Assembly: GCF_012935325.2 (NCBI RefSeq)
Contig: NZ_JABBYG020000002.1
Span: forward strand, 248,001 to 312,000
Length of the DNA stretch: 64,000 bases
Origin: Paenibacillus sp. PL91
GTDB taxonomy: Bacteria > Bacillota > Bacilli > Paenibacillales > Paenibacillaceae
Reading direction: 5' to 3'
Shown here: positions 53,211 through 62,998 of the stretch, one piece after another
Layout of the letters: each line of letters starts with the position of its first letter
Numbering within the stretch: position 1 is the stretch's first letter
Made by a program: the position numbers and the translations under genes
Notes under the pieces: model-generated
Told to the model about the DNA's origin: nothing
Database searches by the model: none
What the model saw: only the letters and a program-made list of their open reading frames with translations

Positions 53211-54134
53211 CTACAGCGCTTCAAGCGCAGAGATGCTGTTTATCGAAATGACACGAACGTTTTTGTCGATCTTCTTGATCAAGCCGGCAAGCACCGTGCC
53301 AGATCCGATTTCTACAAACGTATCCACGCCTTGCTCGATCAAATAGCGCACGCTATCCTCCCAAAGCACGGGAGAATAAACCTGCTCTACAAGCAATGAA
53401 CGAATCTCATCTGCTGCTGTAGCTACCCTAGCTGTTACATTAGCCACAACAGGAACAGACGCATCCTTCATATTAATCGTTGCGAGCGTCTCTTGAAGAT
53501 TAGCAGCGGCAGGCTTCATGAGCGAAGAATGGAAAGGACCGCTCACTTCAAGCGGAATGACCCGCTTCGCGCCTGCTTCCTCCTTGCCGCGTTCTACCAC
53601 CGCTTGAACGCCTGCAGCCGTGCCTGATACTACGATTTGGCCCGGGCAGTTCACATTGGCCAGCTCGACAGCAGATCCTTCGGCCGTAATAGCCGCGCAT
53701 AGCGCTGCGAGCGTCTCGCGCTCGGCGCCAAGCACTGCCGCCATTGCGCCAAGGCCGCTCGGAACGGCTTGCTCCATAAATTGTCCGCGCGCGCGAACCG
53801 TACGGACGGCGTCCTCGAAAGACAATACGCCTGCTGCGACAAGAGCGCTGTATTCGCCTAAGCTGTGGCCCGCAACATAATCAGGCTTCAAGCCGCGTCC
53901 CTCCAGCGCTTTAAGTAGAGCAACGCTGACGGCAAGCAATGCAGGCTGGGTGTTGGCTGTTTGCTTAAGCGCATCATCAGGTCCTTCAAATATAATGCTG
54001 CTTAGGGAGAAGCCCAGCGCTTCATCCGCTTGCTCAAAAATCGACCGTGAACGATCAAATGCTTCATACACATCTTTGCCCATACCGACAGCCTGAGCAC
54101 CTTGTCCTGGAAAAACAAATGCTGTTTTACTCAA
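53211..54134 (-). CDS. fabD: FabD, malonyl-CoA:ACP transacylase
   Basis: The 307-residue enzyme has FVFPGQGAQAVGMGKDVYEA, the active-site Ser in AGHSLGEYSALVAAGVLSFE and a C-terminal His region (EVSGPFHSSLMKPAA). It loads malonyl groups onto ACP. A UUG start follows GGGGG by 7 bases. Position between fabH and fabG matches other Firmicute clusters. Confidence 0.96.
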   Translation of the reverse strand: MSKTAFVFPGQGAQAVGMGKDVYEAFDRSRSIFEQADEALGFSLSSIIFEGPDDALKQTANTQPALLAVSVALLKALEGRGLKPDYVAGHSLGEYSALVAAGVLSFEDAVRTVRARGQFMEQAVPSGLGAMAAVLGAERETLAALCAAITAEGSAVELANVNCPGQIVVSGTAAGVQAVVERGKEEAGAKRVIPLEVSGPFHSSLMKPAAANLQETLATINMKDASVPVVANVTARVATAADEIRSLLVEQVYSPVLWEDSVRYLIEQGVDTFVEIGSGTVLAGLIKKIDKNVRVISINSISALEAL

Positions 54135-54276
54135 AGTGTTTCCCCCTTGCGCATTCCAATAACCTATCCCACATGAGTAGCGGTTAAGCTTGATAGCGCG
54201 TTGTAATGTAAGCCGAGCGTAAGAGGAAAGCTTATCACGGCTTATTTTATAGAAATAACTTACGAAAGTACAAATA

Positions 54277-55263
54277 CTACCAGACCAGCACCGAAGCGCC
54301 CCAAGTCAAGCCGCCGCCAAAACCAACGAGCACGAGCTTGTCGCCTTCATTCAAACGGCCCTGCTCCACCGCTTCGGCAAGCGCAACCGGAATGGAAGCA
54401 GAGGACATGTTGCCGTATTTATCAAGATTTATCATCGCTTTATCCTCTGACAGGTTAAGACGATTCAATGCAGATTGAATAATGCGAATGTTCGCTTGGT
54501 GCGGCACAAGAAGATCGATATCTTCCTTCTCAAGCCCTGCCTTCTGCAAGGCTTCTTCAGCCACGCTTCCCATAATTCGAACGGCAAACTTGAAAACATC
54601 ATTGCCGGCCATGTGAATGTAGTGCTGCTTCGTCAGTATGCTCTCTTCCGTCGCCGGAATGCGTGAGCCTCCACCTGATACCTTCAGCAATTCTCCGCCG
54701 CTGCCGTCTGCGCCGAGCTGGAACGACCGGAAGCCGCGCCCCTCTTCAACCTGTCCGAGAACAACAGCGCCTGCTCCGTCTCCAAACAAAATACATGTAT
54801 TGCGGTCTGTGTAATCCGTAATGCGGGACAGCGTCTCCGCGCCTACGACAAGCACATGCTTGTACATGCCGCTAGCTACCATGCTCGATCCAGTCGCCAG
54901 TCCGTAAATAAAACCTGAGCAAGCAGCAGACAAATCGAATGCGGCAGCTTTTTTGGCGCCTAGCTTATCTTGAAGCAAGCATGCTGTCGATGGAAAAAAC
55001 ATATCCGGAGTAATCGTAGCAACAATAATAAGATCAATATCTTCCGGCGTCAAACCAGCCGCAGCGATCGCTTTAAGCGAAGCATGCAGCGCGAGGTCTG
55101 ACGTTGCTTCCTGAGCGGACGCAAGGCGTCGTTCTTTGATGCCCGTGCGCGTAACGATCCACTCGTCGTTCGTTTCTACCATAGCTTCTAGCTCTTTATT
55201 TGTTAAAATGCGTTCTGGAACATATTTGCCTGTTCCGATTATGCCTACAGGATGTAAACTCAT
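54277..55263 (-). CDS. fabH: FabH, beta-ketoacyl-ACP synthase III
   Basis: The 328-residue initiating condensing enzyme has the active Cys in DLSAACSGFIYGLATGSSMV near residue 115, His in LLVPHQANIRIIQSALNRLN and Asn in NLDKYGNMSSASIPVALAEA. It joins acetyl- or branched acyl-CoA primers with malonyl-ACP. In B. subtilis fabHA is elsewhere; here it lies between plsX and fabD, as in many other Firmicutes. A 142-base gap separates it from fabD. Confidence 0.96.
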   Translation of the reverse strand: MSLHPVGIIGTGKYVPERILTNKELEAMVETNDEWIVTRTGIKERRLASAQEATSDLALHASLKAIAAAGLTPEDIDLIIVATITPDMFFPSTACLLQDKLGAKKAAAFDLSAACSGFIYGLATGSSMVASGMYKHVLVVGAETLSRITDYTDRNTCILFGDGAGAVVLGQVEEGRGFRSFQLGADGSGGELLKVSGGGSRIPATEESILTKQHYIHMAGNDVFKFAVRIMGSVAEEALQKAGLEKEDIDLLVPHQANIRIIQSALNRLNLSEDKAMINLDKYGNMSSASIPVALAEAVEQGRLNEGDKLVLVGFGGGLTWGASVLVW

Positions 55264-55272
55264 TTCGCACTC

Positions 55273-56262
55273 TCACTTCCCGTTTATTTCTGCTGCAATG
55301 GTTTCGATCAATTGACCTTGGATAGCGCTGCGCGCCTGCCTTACGGCGTTCTTAACAGCGAGAGCGTCCGATGAGCCGTGGCATTTCACGACGAGGCCGT
55401 TTAGGCCAAGCAATGGAGCGCCGCCATGCTCTTTGTAGTCCATTCTTTTCTTCAATGAACGCAAATTCGGCATCATGATCGCCGCTGCAAGTTTTGTCAA
55501 TAACGACTTACCGAAAGCATCCTTAAGCGATGTGAAAATCGTACCCGCCGCGCCTTCCATCGCTTTCAGCATAATATTGCCGGCAAAGCCGTCGCAAACA
55601 AGCACATCACAATTGCGGTTGAGAACATCCCTAGCCTCGACATTCCCGATAAAATGAATCGGAGCCTGTTGGAGCAAAGCGTATGCCGCTTTGGACATCT
55701 CGTTTCCCTTCATCGCTTCGGTACCGACGTTCAAAAGGCCAACCCTCGGCTTCTCTAGGCCGTGTACTTTAGCACGGTAGATGCTGCCCATAATCGCATA
55801 TTGGAGCAAATGCTCCGGCTTTGCGTCCATGTTCGCACCCAAATCCAGCGTCAATATGCCGACATCGTCCATCGTTGGCATCATAGGCGCAAGCGCCGGC
55901 CGCTCAATGCCATCCATTCTTCCTACAACGAGAAGCCCCGTCGCCATCAGAGCGCCAGTATTGCCTGCAGAGAGCATAGCATCCGCTTGCTTCTCGCGAA
56001 CGAGCTGCCCGGCAACAACCATGGACGCCCCTTTCTTGCGGCGCACCGCTTTAACTGGCTCGTCATCGGCTCCAATAACTTCATCCGCATGACATATAGT
56101 AACGTTAGAGGGCTTCTGCCCTTTCATGAGCGGTTCAATTACTGACGTTTCACCGACAAGCAGCAGCTCCGTATCCGGCCACTGCGCCGCCGCGTCAAGC
56201 GCGCCCTGCACAATTAAGCTTGGTGCGTTATCCCCGCCCATAGCATCAATAGCGATCCGCAC
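55273..56262 (-). CDS. plsX: PlsX, phosphate acyltransferase
   Basis: The 329-residue enzyme starts RIAIDAMGGDNAPSLIVQGA and contains the family segments SAGNTGALMATGLLVVGR and CDGFAGNIMLKAMEG. It makes acyl-phosphate from acyl-ACP for phospholipid synthesis. A GUG start follows GAAGGAGG by about 8 bases and overlaps fapR by 17 bases. It ends 9 bases before fabH. Confidence 0.96.
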   Translation of the reverse strand: MRIAIDAMGGDNAPSLIVQGALDAAAQWPDTELLLVGETSVIEPLMKGQKPSNVTICHADEVIGADDEPVKAVRRKKGASMVVAGQLVREKQADAMLSAGNTGALMATGLLVVGRMDGIERPALAPMMPTMDDVGILTLDLGANMDAKPEHLLQYAIMGSIYRAKVHGLEKPRVGLLNVGTEAMKGNEMSKAAYALLQQAPIHFIGNVEARDVLNRNCDVLVCDGFAGNIMLKAMEGAAGTIFTSLKDAFGKSLLTKLAAAIMMPNLRSLKKRMDYKEHGGAPLLGLNGLVVKCHGSSDALAVKNAVRQARSAIQGQLIETIAAEINGK

Positions 56263-56842
56263 GTTCGTCGCCTCCTTCAGTATCTGTGTCTCCCGCGGAC
56301 CGAAAAATTACAAAGTTACCTTGGAACACCATTTCATCTCCAACATACGTAAACAGTTCCACCTTCGCCTTGCTCCGCTCGCCCGAGATGGAACGAACAT
56401 AAGCCTTGGCAATACATTTCTCCCCAAGCTTAACGGGGCGAATGAATCTGATGTCCGCTGTTACGGTTAGTGCAATTTCATCATCTATAATAGCAACTGC
56501 AAGTGAATTCGCTTGAGCAAATACGTGATGGCCCCTTGCGATTCCGGTCCTGGAGAATACATGCTCCTCGCGAATCTCGAACACCGAGATGCCGCTCTTG
56601 TCCAATTCCAGATCGACAATGTCACCGATTACCTCATGCAATGGCAACGATCGAACCGAATCATAGGAACGTTCAGCCATCAGCTTAAGTCTTTCTCTAA
56701 GCTCCGGAATGCCAAGCTCCATTCGGTCAAGCCGAATCGTTTGGATGCTTACTTTCAGCAGTCGCGTGAGTTCCCGATCAGTTATAAAAGGATTTTCATC
56801 AATGTGTCGGGCAAGCTGCTGATGCCGCTGCCGTTTGGGCAT
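56246..56842 (-). CDS. fapR: FapR, malonyl-CoA-responsive repressor of lipid synthesis
   Basis: The 198-residue regulator has an N-terminal DeoR-type helix-turn-helix (ITDRELTRLLKVSIQTIRLD) and a hot-dog-fold effector domain (GISVFEIREEHVFSRTGIARG) that binds malonyl-CoA. It represses fab and pls genes when malonyl-CoA is low. The ATG at 56842 gives the start seen in B. subtilis, but lacks a good ribosome binding site; a GUG at 56860 with AAAAGG close by is an alternative. An operator-like site lies upstream. Confidence 0.93.
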   Translation of the reverse strand: MPKRQRHQQLARHIDENPFITDRELTRLLKVSIQTIRLDRMELGIPELRERLKLMAERSYDSVRSLPLHEVIGDIVDLELDKSGISVFEIREEHVFSRTGIARGHHVFAQANSLAVAIIDDEIALTVTADIRFIRPVKLGEKCIAKAYVRSISGERSKAKVELFTYVGDEMVFQGNFVIFRSAGDTDTEGGDERADRY

Positions 56843-56947
56843 TCGTTCGATGTTCGGCACCACCTTTTACCGTGTAATGACATAAACGATTCTAATTGCG
56901 CATAAGCCGTTTAAGGCACCAGCACGATTAGTATATGTATGCTGCTT

Positions 56948-56971
56948 GATATTATCACCTGGTACTAATTA
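56948..56971 (-). promoter_or_regulatory. probable FapR operator
   Basis: The minus strand reads AATTAGTACCAGGTGATAAT within this range, which fits the known FapR site pattern TTAGTACC-N-TAAT. It lies about 105 bases upstream of fapR, with a possible -10 box (TATACT) downstream. This suggests autoregulation of fapR and co-regulation of plsX and the fab genes. Confidence 0.65.
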
Positions 56972-57062
56972 AGTATATAAAAAAATACGCGAGAGCGCAA
57001 TGTAGCATGAAAATATAAGACTTTTAGCGCATTCTATAATTAGAACTACGCCTCCTTACAGC

Positions 57063-57098
57063 AAAAAATAGCACCTCATCACTGATGAAGTGCTATTT
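57063..57098 (-). terminator. intrinsic terminator after rpmF
   Basis: On the minus strand AAATAGCAC pairs with GTGCTATTT, with an inner TCATC/GATGA helix, and six T residues end the stem. It is 15 bases past the rpmF stop and ends the yceD-rpmF transcript. Confidence 0.92.
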
Positions 57099-57112
57099 CT
57101 GACATCAATCCA

Positions 57113-57286
57113 CTATTGGGAAATGATCTCTTTTGTTTTGTAATATCCACAAACTTTGCATACGTGGTGAGCCAATTTCAACTCTCCGCATTGCTCACAC
57201 TTCACCATGCCCGGTACTGCAAGTTTGAAATGCGTACGACGTTTATCACGGCGAGTCTTGGATGTTCTACGCTGAGGTACTGCCAT
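57113..57286 (-). CDS. rpmF: Ribosomal protein L32
   Basis: The 57-residue protein starts [20 protein letters not shown] and has a zinc ribbon with CEQC and CKVC, so it is the zinc-binding form. The ATG at 57286 is 8 bases after AGGAGGTG. It follows yceD, which is its partner in nearly all bacteria. Confidence 0.97.
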   Translation of the reverse strand: MAVPQRRTSKTRRDKRRTHFKLAVPGMVKCEQCGELKLAHHVCKVCGYYKTKEIISQ

Positions 57287-57324
57287 ATTTAACACCTCCT
57301 TCAAAAATTCAATCAGCTTTACGC

Positions 57325-57843
57325 TTATTCCTTAAATAGATCCTTTAGCGCTGCAAAACGAACATCAATCTTCTCGTTCGAACAGCTGCATTTGTGCTCA
57401 TTTAAGTTCTGTCCGCAAGTCTGACAGAGACCTTTACAGTCATTGCTACAAAGCGGCGCAAAAGGCATGAACAATTGAAGCGCTTCTTCCACATAAGGCT
57501 TCAAGTCCAAACTTTCTCCATTCACCTCAATGAAGTCATTCTCTTCCTCTTCCATATCCTCATCGCGCTCTTCAGTCGAAGGCCGCTTGAATACTTCCGA
57601 GAATGGAATAACCGTATGGTCCTTCACCGGTTCAAGACAACGCGAGCAAGGAAGCTCGAGATCGATGGCAAGCTTGCCGTCGACTTCAATAAATCCTTCA
57701 TGCCCAGTCACCTGAAGCGATACATGGAGCGGTCCCGTACGATAAACATCTTGGCGTCCTTTAAAAAGGTCACTGACATCCAACTGTTCGTCAATTGTCG
57801 TTTTCAACCCTTTGGACATTGTTTCTTGAATATGAAACTGCAT
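57325..57843 (-). CDS. YceD/DUF177 family protein
   Basis: The 172-residue protein has the DUF177 core ([20 protein letters not shown]) and a C-terminal Cys-rich segment ([20 protein letters not shown]), with a very acidic middle part. In other bacteria and plants the family affects 23S rRNA accumulation; it always accompanies rpmF. The ATG at 57843 has GGTGAT upstream; a longer start at 57864 lacks one. A consensus promoter lies just upstream. Confidence 0.9.
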   Translation of the reverse strand: MQFHIQETMSKGLKTTIDEQLDVSDLFKGRQDVYRTGPLHVSLQVTGHEGFIEVDGKLAIDLELPCSRCLEPVKDHTVIPFSEVFKRPSTEERDEDMEEEENDFIEVNGESLDLKPYVEEALQLFMPFAPLCSNDCKGLCQTCGQNLNEHKCSCSNEKIDVRFAALKDLFKE

Positions 57844-57869
57844 CAGATCACCCCAAACAAACAAAGATT

Positions 57870-57899
57870 ATTATATCTATCAGACTACCGTTTTGTCAA
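57870..57899 (-). promoter_or_regulatory. consensus sigma-A promoter of yceD-rpmF
   Basis: On the minus strand a perfect TTGACA (57899-57894) and a perfect TATAAT (57875-57870) are 18 bases apart. Transcription would start near 57863, about 20 bases before the yceD start. Confidence 0.88.
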
Positions 57900-57958
57900 C
57901 ATTTTCACACTGCTTTTCCGTAAGTCTTTGAGCAGCCCGTGATTGAACGCCTTCTCTA

Positions 57959-57967
57959 TGCTATAGT
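57959..57967 (+). promoter_or_regulatory. extended -10 promoter of ylbM/tmcAL
   Basis: TGC-TATAGT forms an extended -10 element on the plus strand, 38 bases before the start codon. The -35 region is poor. It is divergent from the yceD promoter. Confidence 0.5.
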
Positions 57968-58005
57968 GAAACGACCAACATTTAACAGAGAGAGGACCCA
58001 AGCGA

Positions 58006-59253
58006 ATGCGCACAGTCGGACTTATTGTCGAGTACAACCCGTTTCATAACGGACATTTGTATCATTTGCAACAATCACGTAAAATAACGCAAGCTGACGC
58101 AGTCGTTGCGGTCATGAGCGGCCATTTTCTCCAGCGCGGAGAGCCTGCCCTGCTCGACAAATGGGCCAGAACGCGCATGGCGCTTGAGGGTGGCTGCGAT
58201 CTCGTTATCGAGCTGCCTGTCGCTTACGCGACGCAAGCCGCCGAATGGTTCGCCTATGGCGCAGTATCGCTGCTTGAAGCGACAGGCGTCGTTGACAGCT
58301 TCTGCTTCGGAACAGAAAACGGCGAGCTTGAGCCGCTGCTGCAGGCAGCGGAGATCGTTGCAAACGAGCCGCAGGCGTTCAAAACGCTCTTGAAGCAGCA
58401 TCTTCAAACAGGCATCAGTTATCCAAGCGCATACAGCAGCGCCATAACCGCTTACCTGTCGGAACAAGGATATGCCTCTGCTGCTAATTTCCCGTTCTCG
58501 CTTCCAAATCATACATTAGCGCTTCACTATTTAATTGCCTTAAAACGGCTTGGCGGCAAAATGGAGCCCTTCACCATCACCCGAGAGAAGGCGCAATATA
58601 ATCAGGATACGCCTACCGACAGCCTGATCGCAAGCGCGACAGCGATTCGCAAGCTGCTCCTCGAGCAGCGCTCGCTTGAGGAAGCCCGCGCATACGTTCC
58701 TGAGACAACCTATCGTATCTTGACGCAGGAATGGTCGGCAGGCCGCTGCCCGATCAGCTGGGAGCCGTTTACCGACGCTTTGCTGCATGGCATCGTCACT
58801 CGCTCACCAGCGGAGCTAACGCTCATGCATGAAATATCAGAGGGCTTGGAGCATCGCTTGCTGAACGCCCTTCCGAAGCTTGCGTCACGACAGTTCGAAG
58901 ATCTATTGGAAGCATTGAAAACGAAGCGCTACACGCGAACGAAGCTTCAACGCGCGCTGCTCGCCATTCTGCTCGGACATAACAAAGCCGACCTCACACA
59001 AGAGAAGCTCGCTTCAGGCGTTGAATATATAAGAGTGCTTGGTTTTACGGAAAAAGGCAAGCATTTATTACGCCGTATGCGAAAATCCGCTGAATTGCCT
59101 GTGCTGCTAAGCGCTGCAAGACCGCCAAAGCCTTTCCGCTACCTAGAGCTTGACACCCAAGCAAGCAGCGTTTATATGCTGGGTGTTTCCAAAACATCAT
59201 CCCCGCAGCCATTGTTCCGTGATTATACGGATAAACCGATTGCGGTCGAATAG
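58006..59253 (+). CDS. tmcAL: TmcAL (YlbM), tRNA-Met C34 acetate ligase
   Basis: The 415-residue protein has the nucleotidyltransferase motif GLIVEYNPFHNGHLYHLQQS at the N-terminus and further conserved segments (VAVMSGHFLQRGEPALLDKW; FPFSLPNHTLALHYLIALKR). In B. subtilis it makes N4-acetylcytidine at position 34 of elongator tRNA-Met from acetate and ATP. The ATG has GAGAGAGG about 10 bases upstream. It converges on ylbL with a 15-base gap and no visible terminator. Confidence 0.92.
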   Translation: MRTVGLIVEYNPFHNGHLYHLQQSRKITQADAVVAVMSGHFLQRGEPALLDKWARTRMALEGGCDLVIELPVAYATQAAEWFAYGAVSLLEATGVVDSFCFGTENGELEPLLQAAEIVANEPQAFKTLLKQHLQTGISYPSAYSSAITAYLSEQGYASAANFPFSLPNHTLALHYLIALKRLGGKMEPFTITREKAQYNQDTPTDSLIASATAIRKLLLEQRSLEEARAYVPETTYRILTQEWSAGRCPISWEPFTDALLHGIVTRSPAELTLMHEISEGLEHRLLNALPKLASRQFEDLLEALKTKRYTRTKLQRALLAILLGHNKADLTQEKLASGVEYIRVLGFTEKGKHLLRRMRKSAELPVLLSAARPPKPFRYLELDTQASSVYMLGVSKTSSPQPLFRDYTDKPIAVE

Positions 59254-59268
59254 CATGTGGCATAGAAA

Positions 59269-60324
59269 CTATGAAGCATTTGCCGCTTGGAGGGCTTGTA
59301 TTTGATCCACCGCTTCCTGCAGCGTGCTGACGCTGACCACCTTCATCGATGTGCCTAGCGCTTTTGCTTTTGCGCTTGCATCCTCAAAATTATCGGCAGG
59401 CGCCAGAAACAGCTGAGCGCCTTCTTCGCTTGCGATTACAATTTTCTGCTTGATGCCGCCGATCGCGCCGACCTTCCCGTCTAATGTGATCGTACCTGTC
59501 GCCGCAATGCGATGACCGCCCGATAAATCGCCTTTCGTAAGCAGATCCAAAGACTGGAGAGCAAAAACGAGACCAGCCGATGGACCGCCGATATCTCCAG
59601 CTGTTATAGTCAGATGGTTATCGCGATCCGCCGGAACTAGGCTGCGAAGCTCGGTTAAGCTCCTAATGCCAAGCGCCTCCAAGAGCTGATCATTCGACAT
59701 GCCTGAATGAAAAGTGTTGGCCGGGAAGTTCACGCTTAGCTTTTCTCCGCTGCGGTCGATGTAAATCTGGATCGGCTTATCCTTGCTGAGACCTTGCAGT
59801 ATGTCAAACATTTCATCCGTGCTGTTAATCAGCTGTCCGCCAGCCATGCTTAGAAGCCTGTCTCCCGCTTGAAATGAGCCGGAATCGGTTTGATCCTTCA
59901 CTACAACGTCAGAGACTACTAATCCGTCCAGCTTGCTCTCATAAGGCAGGCCTGCGAAGCGGTAAGCAGCTTCGATTGCATTATTTTGCGAGCCCTGCAT
60001 GATGACATTCAGTCGTTCTGCGTATTGCTCCTTCGAATAACCTCGCAGCACGTCCCGTTTACGATGCACCTCCATGCTTGAATTCAACATCGACGAGAAC
60101 GCGCGTAAAAAATTCGGCTCCGTTAATTTTACCGCGGTCAGCAAAAAATCACCCTCGCCCAGAAGATCGCCCTCTTCAATCGACACCATGGACTTAACGG
60201 GAACAGCAATCCCGGGTTCATAAACTACATAAGGCGTCGGCGCATACAATAACACCCACATTAAGACTGCGGTCGAACCCACAATCATAGCCATTCTGCG
60301 CAAATCAGATTTTTGCTTTTGCAT
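59269..60324 (-). CDS. YlbL/SepM, membrane PDZ-Lon-type serine protease
   Basis: The 351-residue protein has one N-terminal membrane helix (MIVGSTAVLMWVLLYAPTPY), a PDZ domain (about 130-215) and a C-terminal Lon-type protease domain. The catalytic Ser lies in DIGGPSAGLVFALQSLDLL and the Lys in GAIGGIKQKIVIASEEGAQL. In B. subtilis YlbL clears the SOS division inhibitor YneA; in streptococci SepM matures a pheromone. It is transcribed alone. Confidence 0.92.
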   Translation of the reverse strand: MQKQKSDLRRMAMIVGSTAVLMWVLLYAPTPYVVYEPGIAVPVKSMVSIEEGDLLGEGDFLLTAVKLTEPNFLRAFSSMLNSSMEVHRKRDVLRGYSKEQYAERLNVIMQGSQNNAIEAAYRFAGLPYESKLDGLVVSDVVVKDQTDSGSFQAGDRLLSMAGGQLINSTDEMFDILQGLSKDKPIQIYIDRSGEKLSVNFPANTFHSGMSNDQLLEALGIRSLTELRSLVPADRDNHLTITAGDIGGPSAGLVFALQSLDLLTKGDLSGGHRIAATGTITLDGKVGAIGGIKQKIVIASEEGAQLFLAPADNFEDASAKAKALGTSMKVVSVSTLQEAVDQIQALQAANAS

Positions 60325-60530
60325 CCGCCACTCCCCTTCAAGCCTTCATTCCCATTTCAAAAATGCCAAAACTGTTTTTACGCCTGGACAGGCAATCTCA
60401 TATGGTCTATCACACGTTTTGCATGCGTACTATTTAACGTATAGGATTGTCCATTTCATCATGACAGCAGCTTGTTAATCAAGATGATACAGTCATGTTT
60501 TTCCAAGCGTATTAAAGGAGTTGAGTAGCA

Positions 60531-61763
60531 TTGGCTAAAACGGTTCTGTTAGCGTTCCTGTCCGTATCGCTTGTCGTAGCTATTATCCTCCAGCCGGATG
60601 CTTCCTTTCAATCCTCTTTGCAAGGACTCACCGTGTGGTGGAATATCGTATTTCCCGGCTTGCTGCCGTTTCTTGTATTGTATGAGCTCATTGCCGCCTT
60701 CGGCCTCGCTAGCGCCATTGGGTCGCTGCTCCAGCCGGTCATGACCAAATGGTTCAAGCTGCCAGGAGAAGCCGCGATCGCAATCGTTCTAGGCTGGATG
60801 GGAGGGTACCCTGCCGGTGCGGAGGCAGTGGCTTCCTTGCGCAAAAAAAGTCTCGTCTCAAAACAACAGGGCCAGCGATTGCTAGCCCTTGCCCACATGC
60901 CTAACCCCTTGTTCATGCTCGTTGTCGTCGGCGCAGGCTTTCTTCATAAGCCAATTGTCGGGGCAATCATCGCTGCTGCTGTATGGATTTCCGCATTGTG
61001 GCTGATGCTTCTAATGACTCTGGTCAGCCCTAAAGGGCAAACTGTAGACTCCCCTGTTACGTCAGCGAACGCAAACGGATCAGAGCAAACAGGCGGTATG
61101 CTTCAGAGAGCTGCAGAGGCGCTTCGCATCGGCAGGGAGCAGGATGGCCGCACCTTTGGCAAGGCGCTTGGCGATTCCGTCGCAGCCAGCGTTCAGAAGC
61201 TTATGATGATCGGCGGCTTCATGATTTTCGCCGCAGTACTTGCTAAATTGTCAGAGCCGCTGTTATCCCCGCTTCTGGCTAAGGCCGGACTAAGCTTCGT
61301 CAGCCAAGCCTTCTTTGAAGGTCATTTAGGCGCTTACGCAGCAGCTATATGGGACTCGCCAGGCGCTGGGACGATTGGAAACGCGGCCGCGATCGCTGCG
61401 GTACTCGCATGGAGCGGTCTCAGCGGTATTTTGCAAGCGGGCTATTCGATTACCGGAACGGACCTTAAGCTGCTCCCGTTCGTCGCATGGAGAATCGCTC
61501 ACGCCTTGCACGCCCTCCTATTTATACTACTTCTATGGAAGCCAATCACCACGTTGCTGAGCCCTCTGCTTGCTCCGAGCGCCAGACCAACTTTCACAGA
61601 CATGTCCAACACGCCTGATCAAGCTGTTGCCGTTGCTGTCAAAGCCGGTGATTTGCCGGTATTATGGCAGTTCTCCATATCCGCTTGCGTGCTGCTTGCC
61701 CTCTTCGGACTCATCGTATCCATCATACTGCTGCCATTTCGCCGTGCAAACAGAACATTATAG
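60531..61763 (+). CDS. ylbJ: YlbJ, sporulation integral membrane protein
   Basis: The 410-residue polytopic membrane protein has two nucleoside-recognition (Gate) domains, with many hydrophobic segments (FPGLLPFLVLYELIAAFGLA; VLGWMGGYPAGAEAVASLRK). In B. subtilis it is a sigma-E-controlled protein needed for spore cortex formation. A UUG start follows AAAGGAG by 10 bases. Its presence suggests an endospore-former. It is divergent from ylbL. Confidence 0.92.
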   Translation: MAKTVLLAFLSVSLVVAIILQPDASFQSSLQGLTVWWNIVFPGLLPFLVLYELIAAFGLASAIGSLLQPVMTKWFKLPGEAAIAIVLGWMGGYPAGAEAVASLRKKSLVSKQQGQRLLALAHMPNPLFMLVVVGAGFLHKPIVGAIIAAAVWISALWLMLLMTLVSPKGQTVDSPVTSANANGSEQTGGMLQRAAEALRIGREQDGRTFGKALGDSVAASVQKLMMIGGFMIFAAVLAKLSEPLLSPLLAKAGLSFVSQAFFEGHLGAYAAAIWDSPGAGTIGNAAAIAAVLAWSGLSGILQAGYSITGTDLKLLPFVAWRIAHALHALLFILLLWKPITTLLSPLLAPSARPTFTDMSNTPDQAVAVAVKAGDLPVLWQFSISACVLLALFGLIVSIILLPFRRANRTL

Positions 61764-61799
61764 TAACAGGATGCATAATGGCTTTTTATTCATATCCGA

Positions 61800-62303
61800 T
61801 TAAAGTTTTGGCTTGTATTTCTCCCTTAATTGCGTCTCCACAACCGGTGGAACCAGCTCATGCACAGCCCCATGGAACTGGGCAATTTCTTTTACAATGC
61901 TAGAGCTCAAATAAGAATATTTAGGGTTTGTCATCATAAACATCGTATCGATTTCGTTATCGAGCAAATGGTTCGTCGAAGCGAGCTGAAGCTCGTATTC
62001 AAAATCGGTTACCGAGCGAATCCCTCTAATAATAACGTTTGCCTGCCGGGATTTCATGAAACGAACGAGCAGGTCCCTGAAGCTGTCGATCTCTACATTC
62101 GGAATATCTCGCGTTACTTCTGCAAGCAGCGCCTTGCGCTCTTCAACGCTGAACAATGGATTTTTGCTCGAGTTATTCAAAACGGCTACGATAAGCCGAT
62201 CAAATTGCTTCGCGGATCTGCGGATAATATCCAGATGACCATAGGTAACAGGATCAAAGGTACCTGGGTAAACGGCTACTCGCTCTTGTTTATTCGTTGA
62301 CAT
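61800..62303 (-). CDS. coaD: CoaD, phosphopantetheine adenylyltransferase
   Basis: The 167-residue nucleotidyltransferase has [20 protein letters not shown] with the GH pair, and the C-terminal [20 protein letters not shown]. It transfers AMP to 4'-phosphopantetheine in coenzyme A synthesis. It overlaps rsmD by 14 bases, so translation is coupled, as in B. subtilis ylbH-coaD. Confidence 0.97.
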   Translation of the reverse strand: MSTNKQERVAVYPGTFDPVTYGHLDIIRRSAKQFDRLIVAVLNNSSKNPLFSVEERKALLAEVTRDIPNVEIDSFRDLLVRFMKSRQANVIIRGIRSVTDFEYELQLASTNHLLDNEIDTMFMMTNPKYSYLSSSIVKEIAQFHGAVHELVPPVVETQLREKYKPKL

Positions 62304-62883
62304 CAGCTTTACTCCCGTCGCAGCTGTCTAGGCTGTTATATTGATATATGGACACGGCGGTATCCCCGTATTTCGCATGCTTCAGCTGGTCAAAATGGTC
62401 CAACTGATCCGAATACCTGTGAGCGGCGTCATGCTCAACTACTATAATCGCATCCGGCTCCAGCATTTGTTTCTCAACGAGCTGTGCCATCAAGCTATCC
62501 ATCGTGACCATTTTGTATGGGGGGTCAAGAAAAACAAGCCGGAACTTCTGCCCCCGCTTCGCTAGCGCTTTCAATGCGCGCTCCGCATCATTCCTATAAA
62601 TTTCAGCAGCACTGCCCATATTCGCCGTTTGCACATTTTGACGAATAATATCGATGCTTATATGCTCCCGATCAACAAACACAGTACGCTCTACGCCTCT
62701 GCTCCAAGCCTCTATGCCCAAACCGCCCGTACCTGCAAACAGGTCCAGTGCGATGCCTCCGTCGAAGTAAGGTCCAATCATGCTGAAAATAGCTTCCTTC
62801 ACCTTATCCGTTGTCGGCCTCGTGTTCATGCCAGGCACAGCCTTTAGCGTGCGGCCCTTGGCCTCGCCCGCAATGACTCTCAC
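62290..62883 (-). CDS. rsmD: RsmD (YlbH), 16S rRNA (guanine-966-N2)-methyltransferase
   Basis: The 197-residue methyltransferase has [20 protein letters not shown] at the N-terminus, a SAM-binding loop [18 protein letters not shown] near residue 45, and the catalytic DPPY in [11 protein letters not shown]. It methylates G966 in the 30S head. A GUG start follows GGGGG by 8 bases. It heads the rsmD-coaD operon. Confidence 0.95.
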   Translation of the reverse strand: MRVIAGEAKGRTLKAVPGMNTRPTTDKVKEAIFSMIGPYFDGGIALDLFAGTGGLGIEAWSRGVERTVFVDREHISIDIIRQNVQTANMGSAAEIYRNDAERALKALAKRGQKFRLVFLDPPYKMVTMDSLMAQLVEKQMLEPDAIIVVEHDAAHRYSDQLDHFDQLKHAKYGDTAVSIYQYNSLDSCDGSKADVNE

Positions 62884-62925
62884 TGCAATTGCCCCCTTCT
62901 ATCTCATTCCCGCCTATCGTACCAT

Positions 62926-62931
62926 AGAATC
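62926..62931 (-). promoter_or_regulatory. possible extended -10 promoter of rsmD-coaD
   Basis: On the minus strand TGG-TACGAT resembles an extended -10 box about 43 bases before the rsmD start. No -35 match is seen. Confidence 0.35.
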
Positions 62932-62998
62932 CGTTTCACAATAAAGCAGAACTCGACAAAAATTGAATGGCACCAAGCGGTTCGGGAGAATGAAATAA

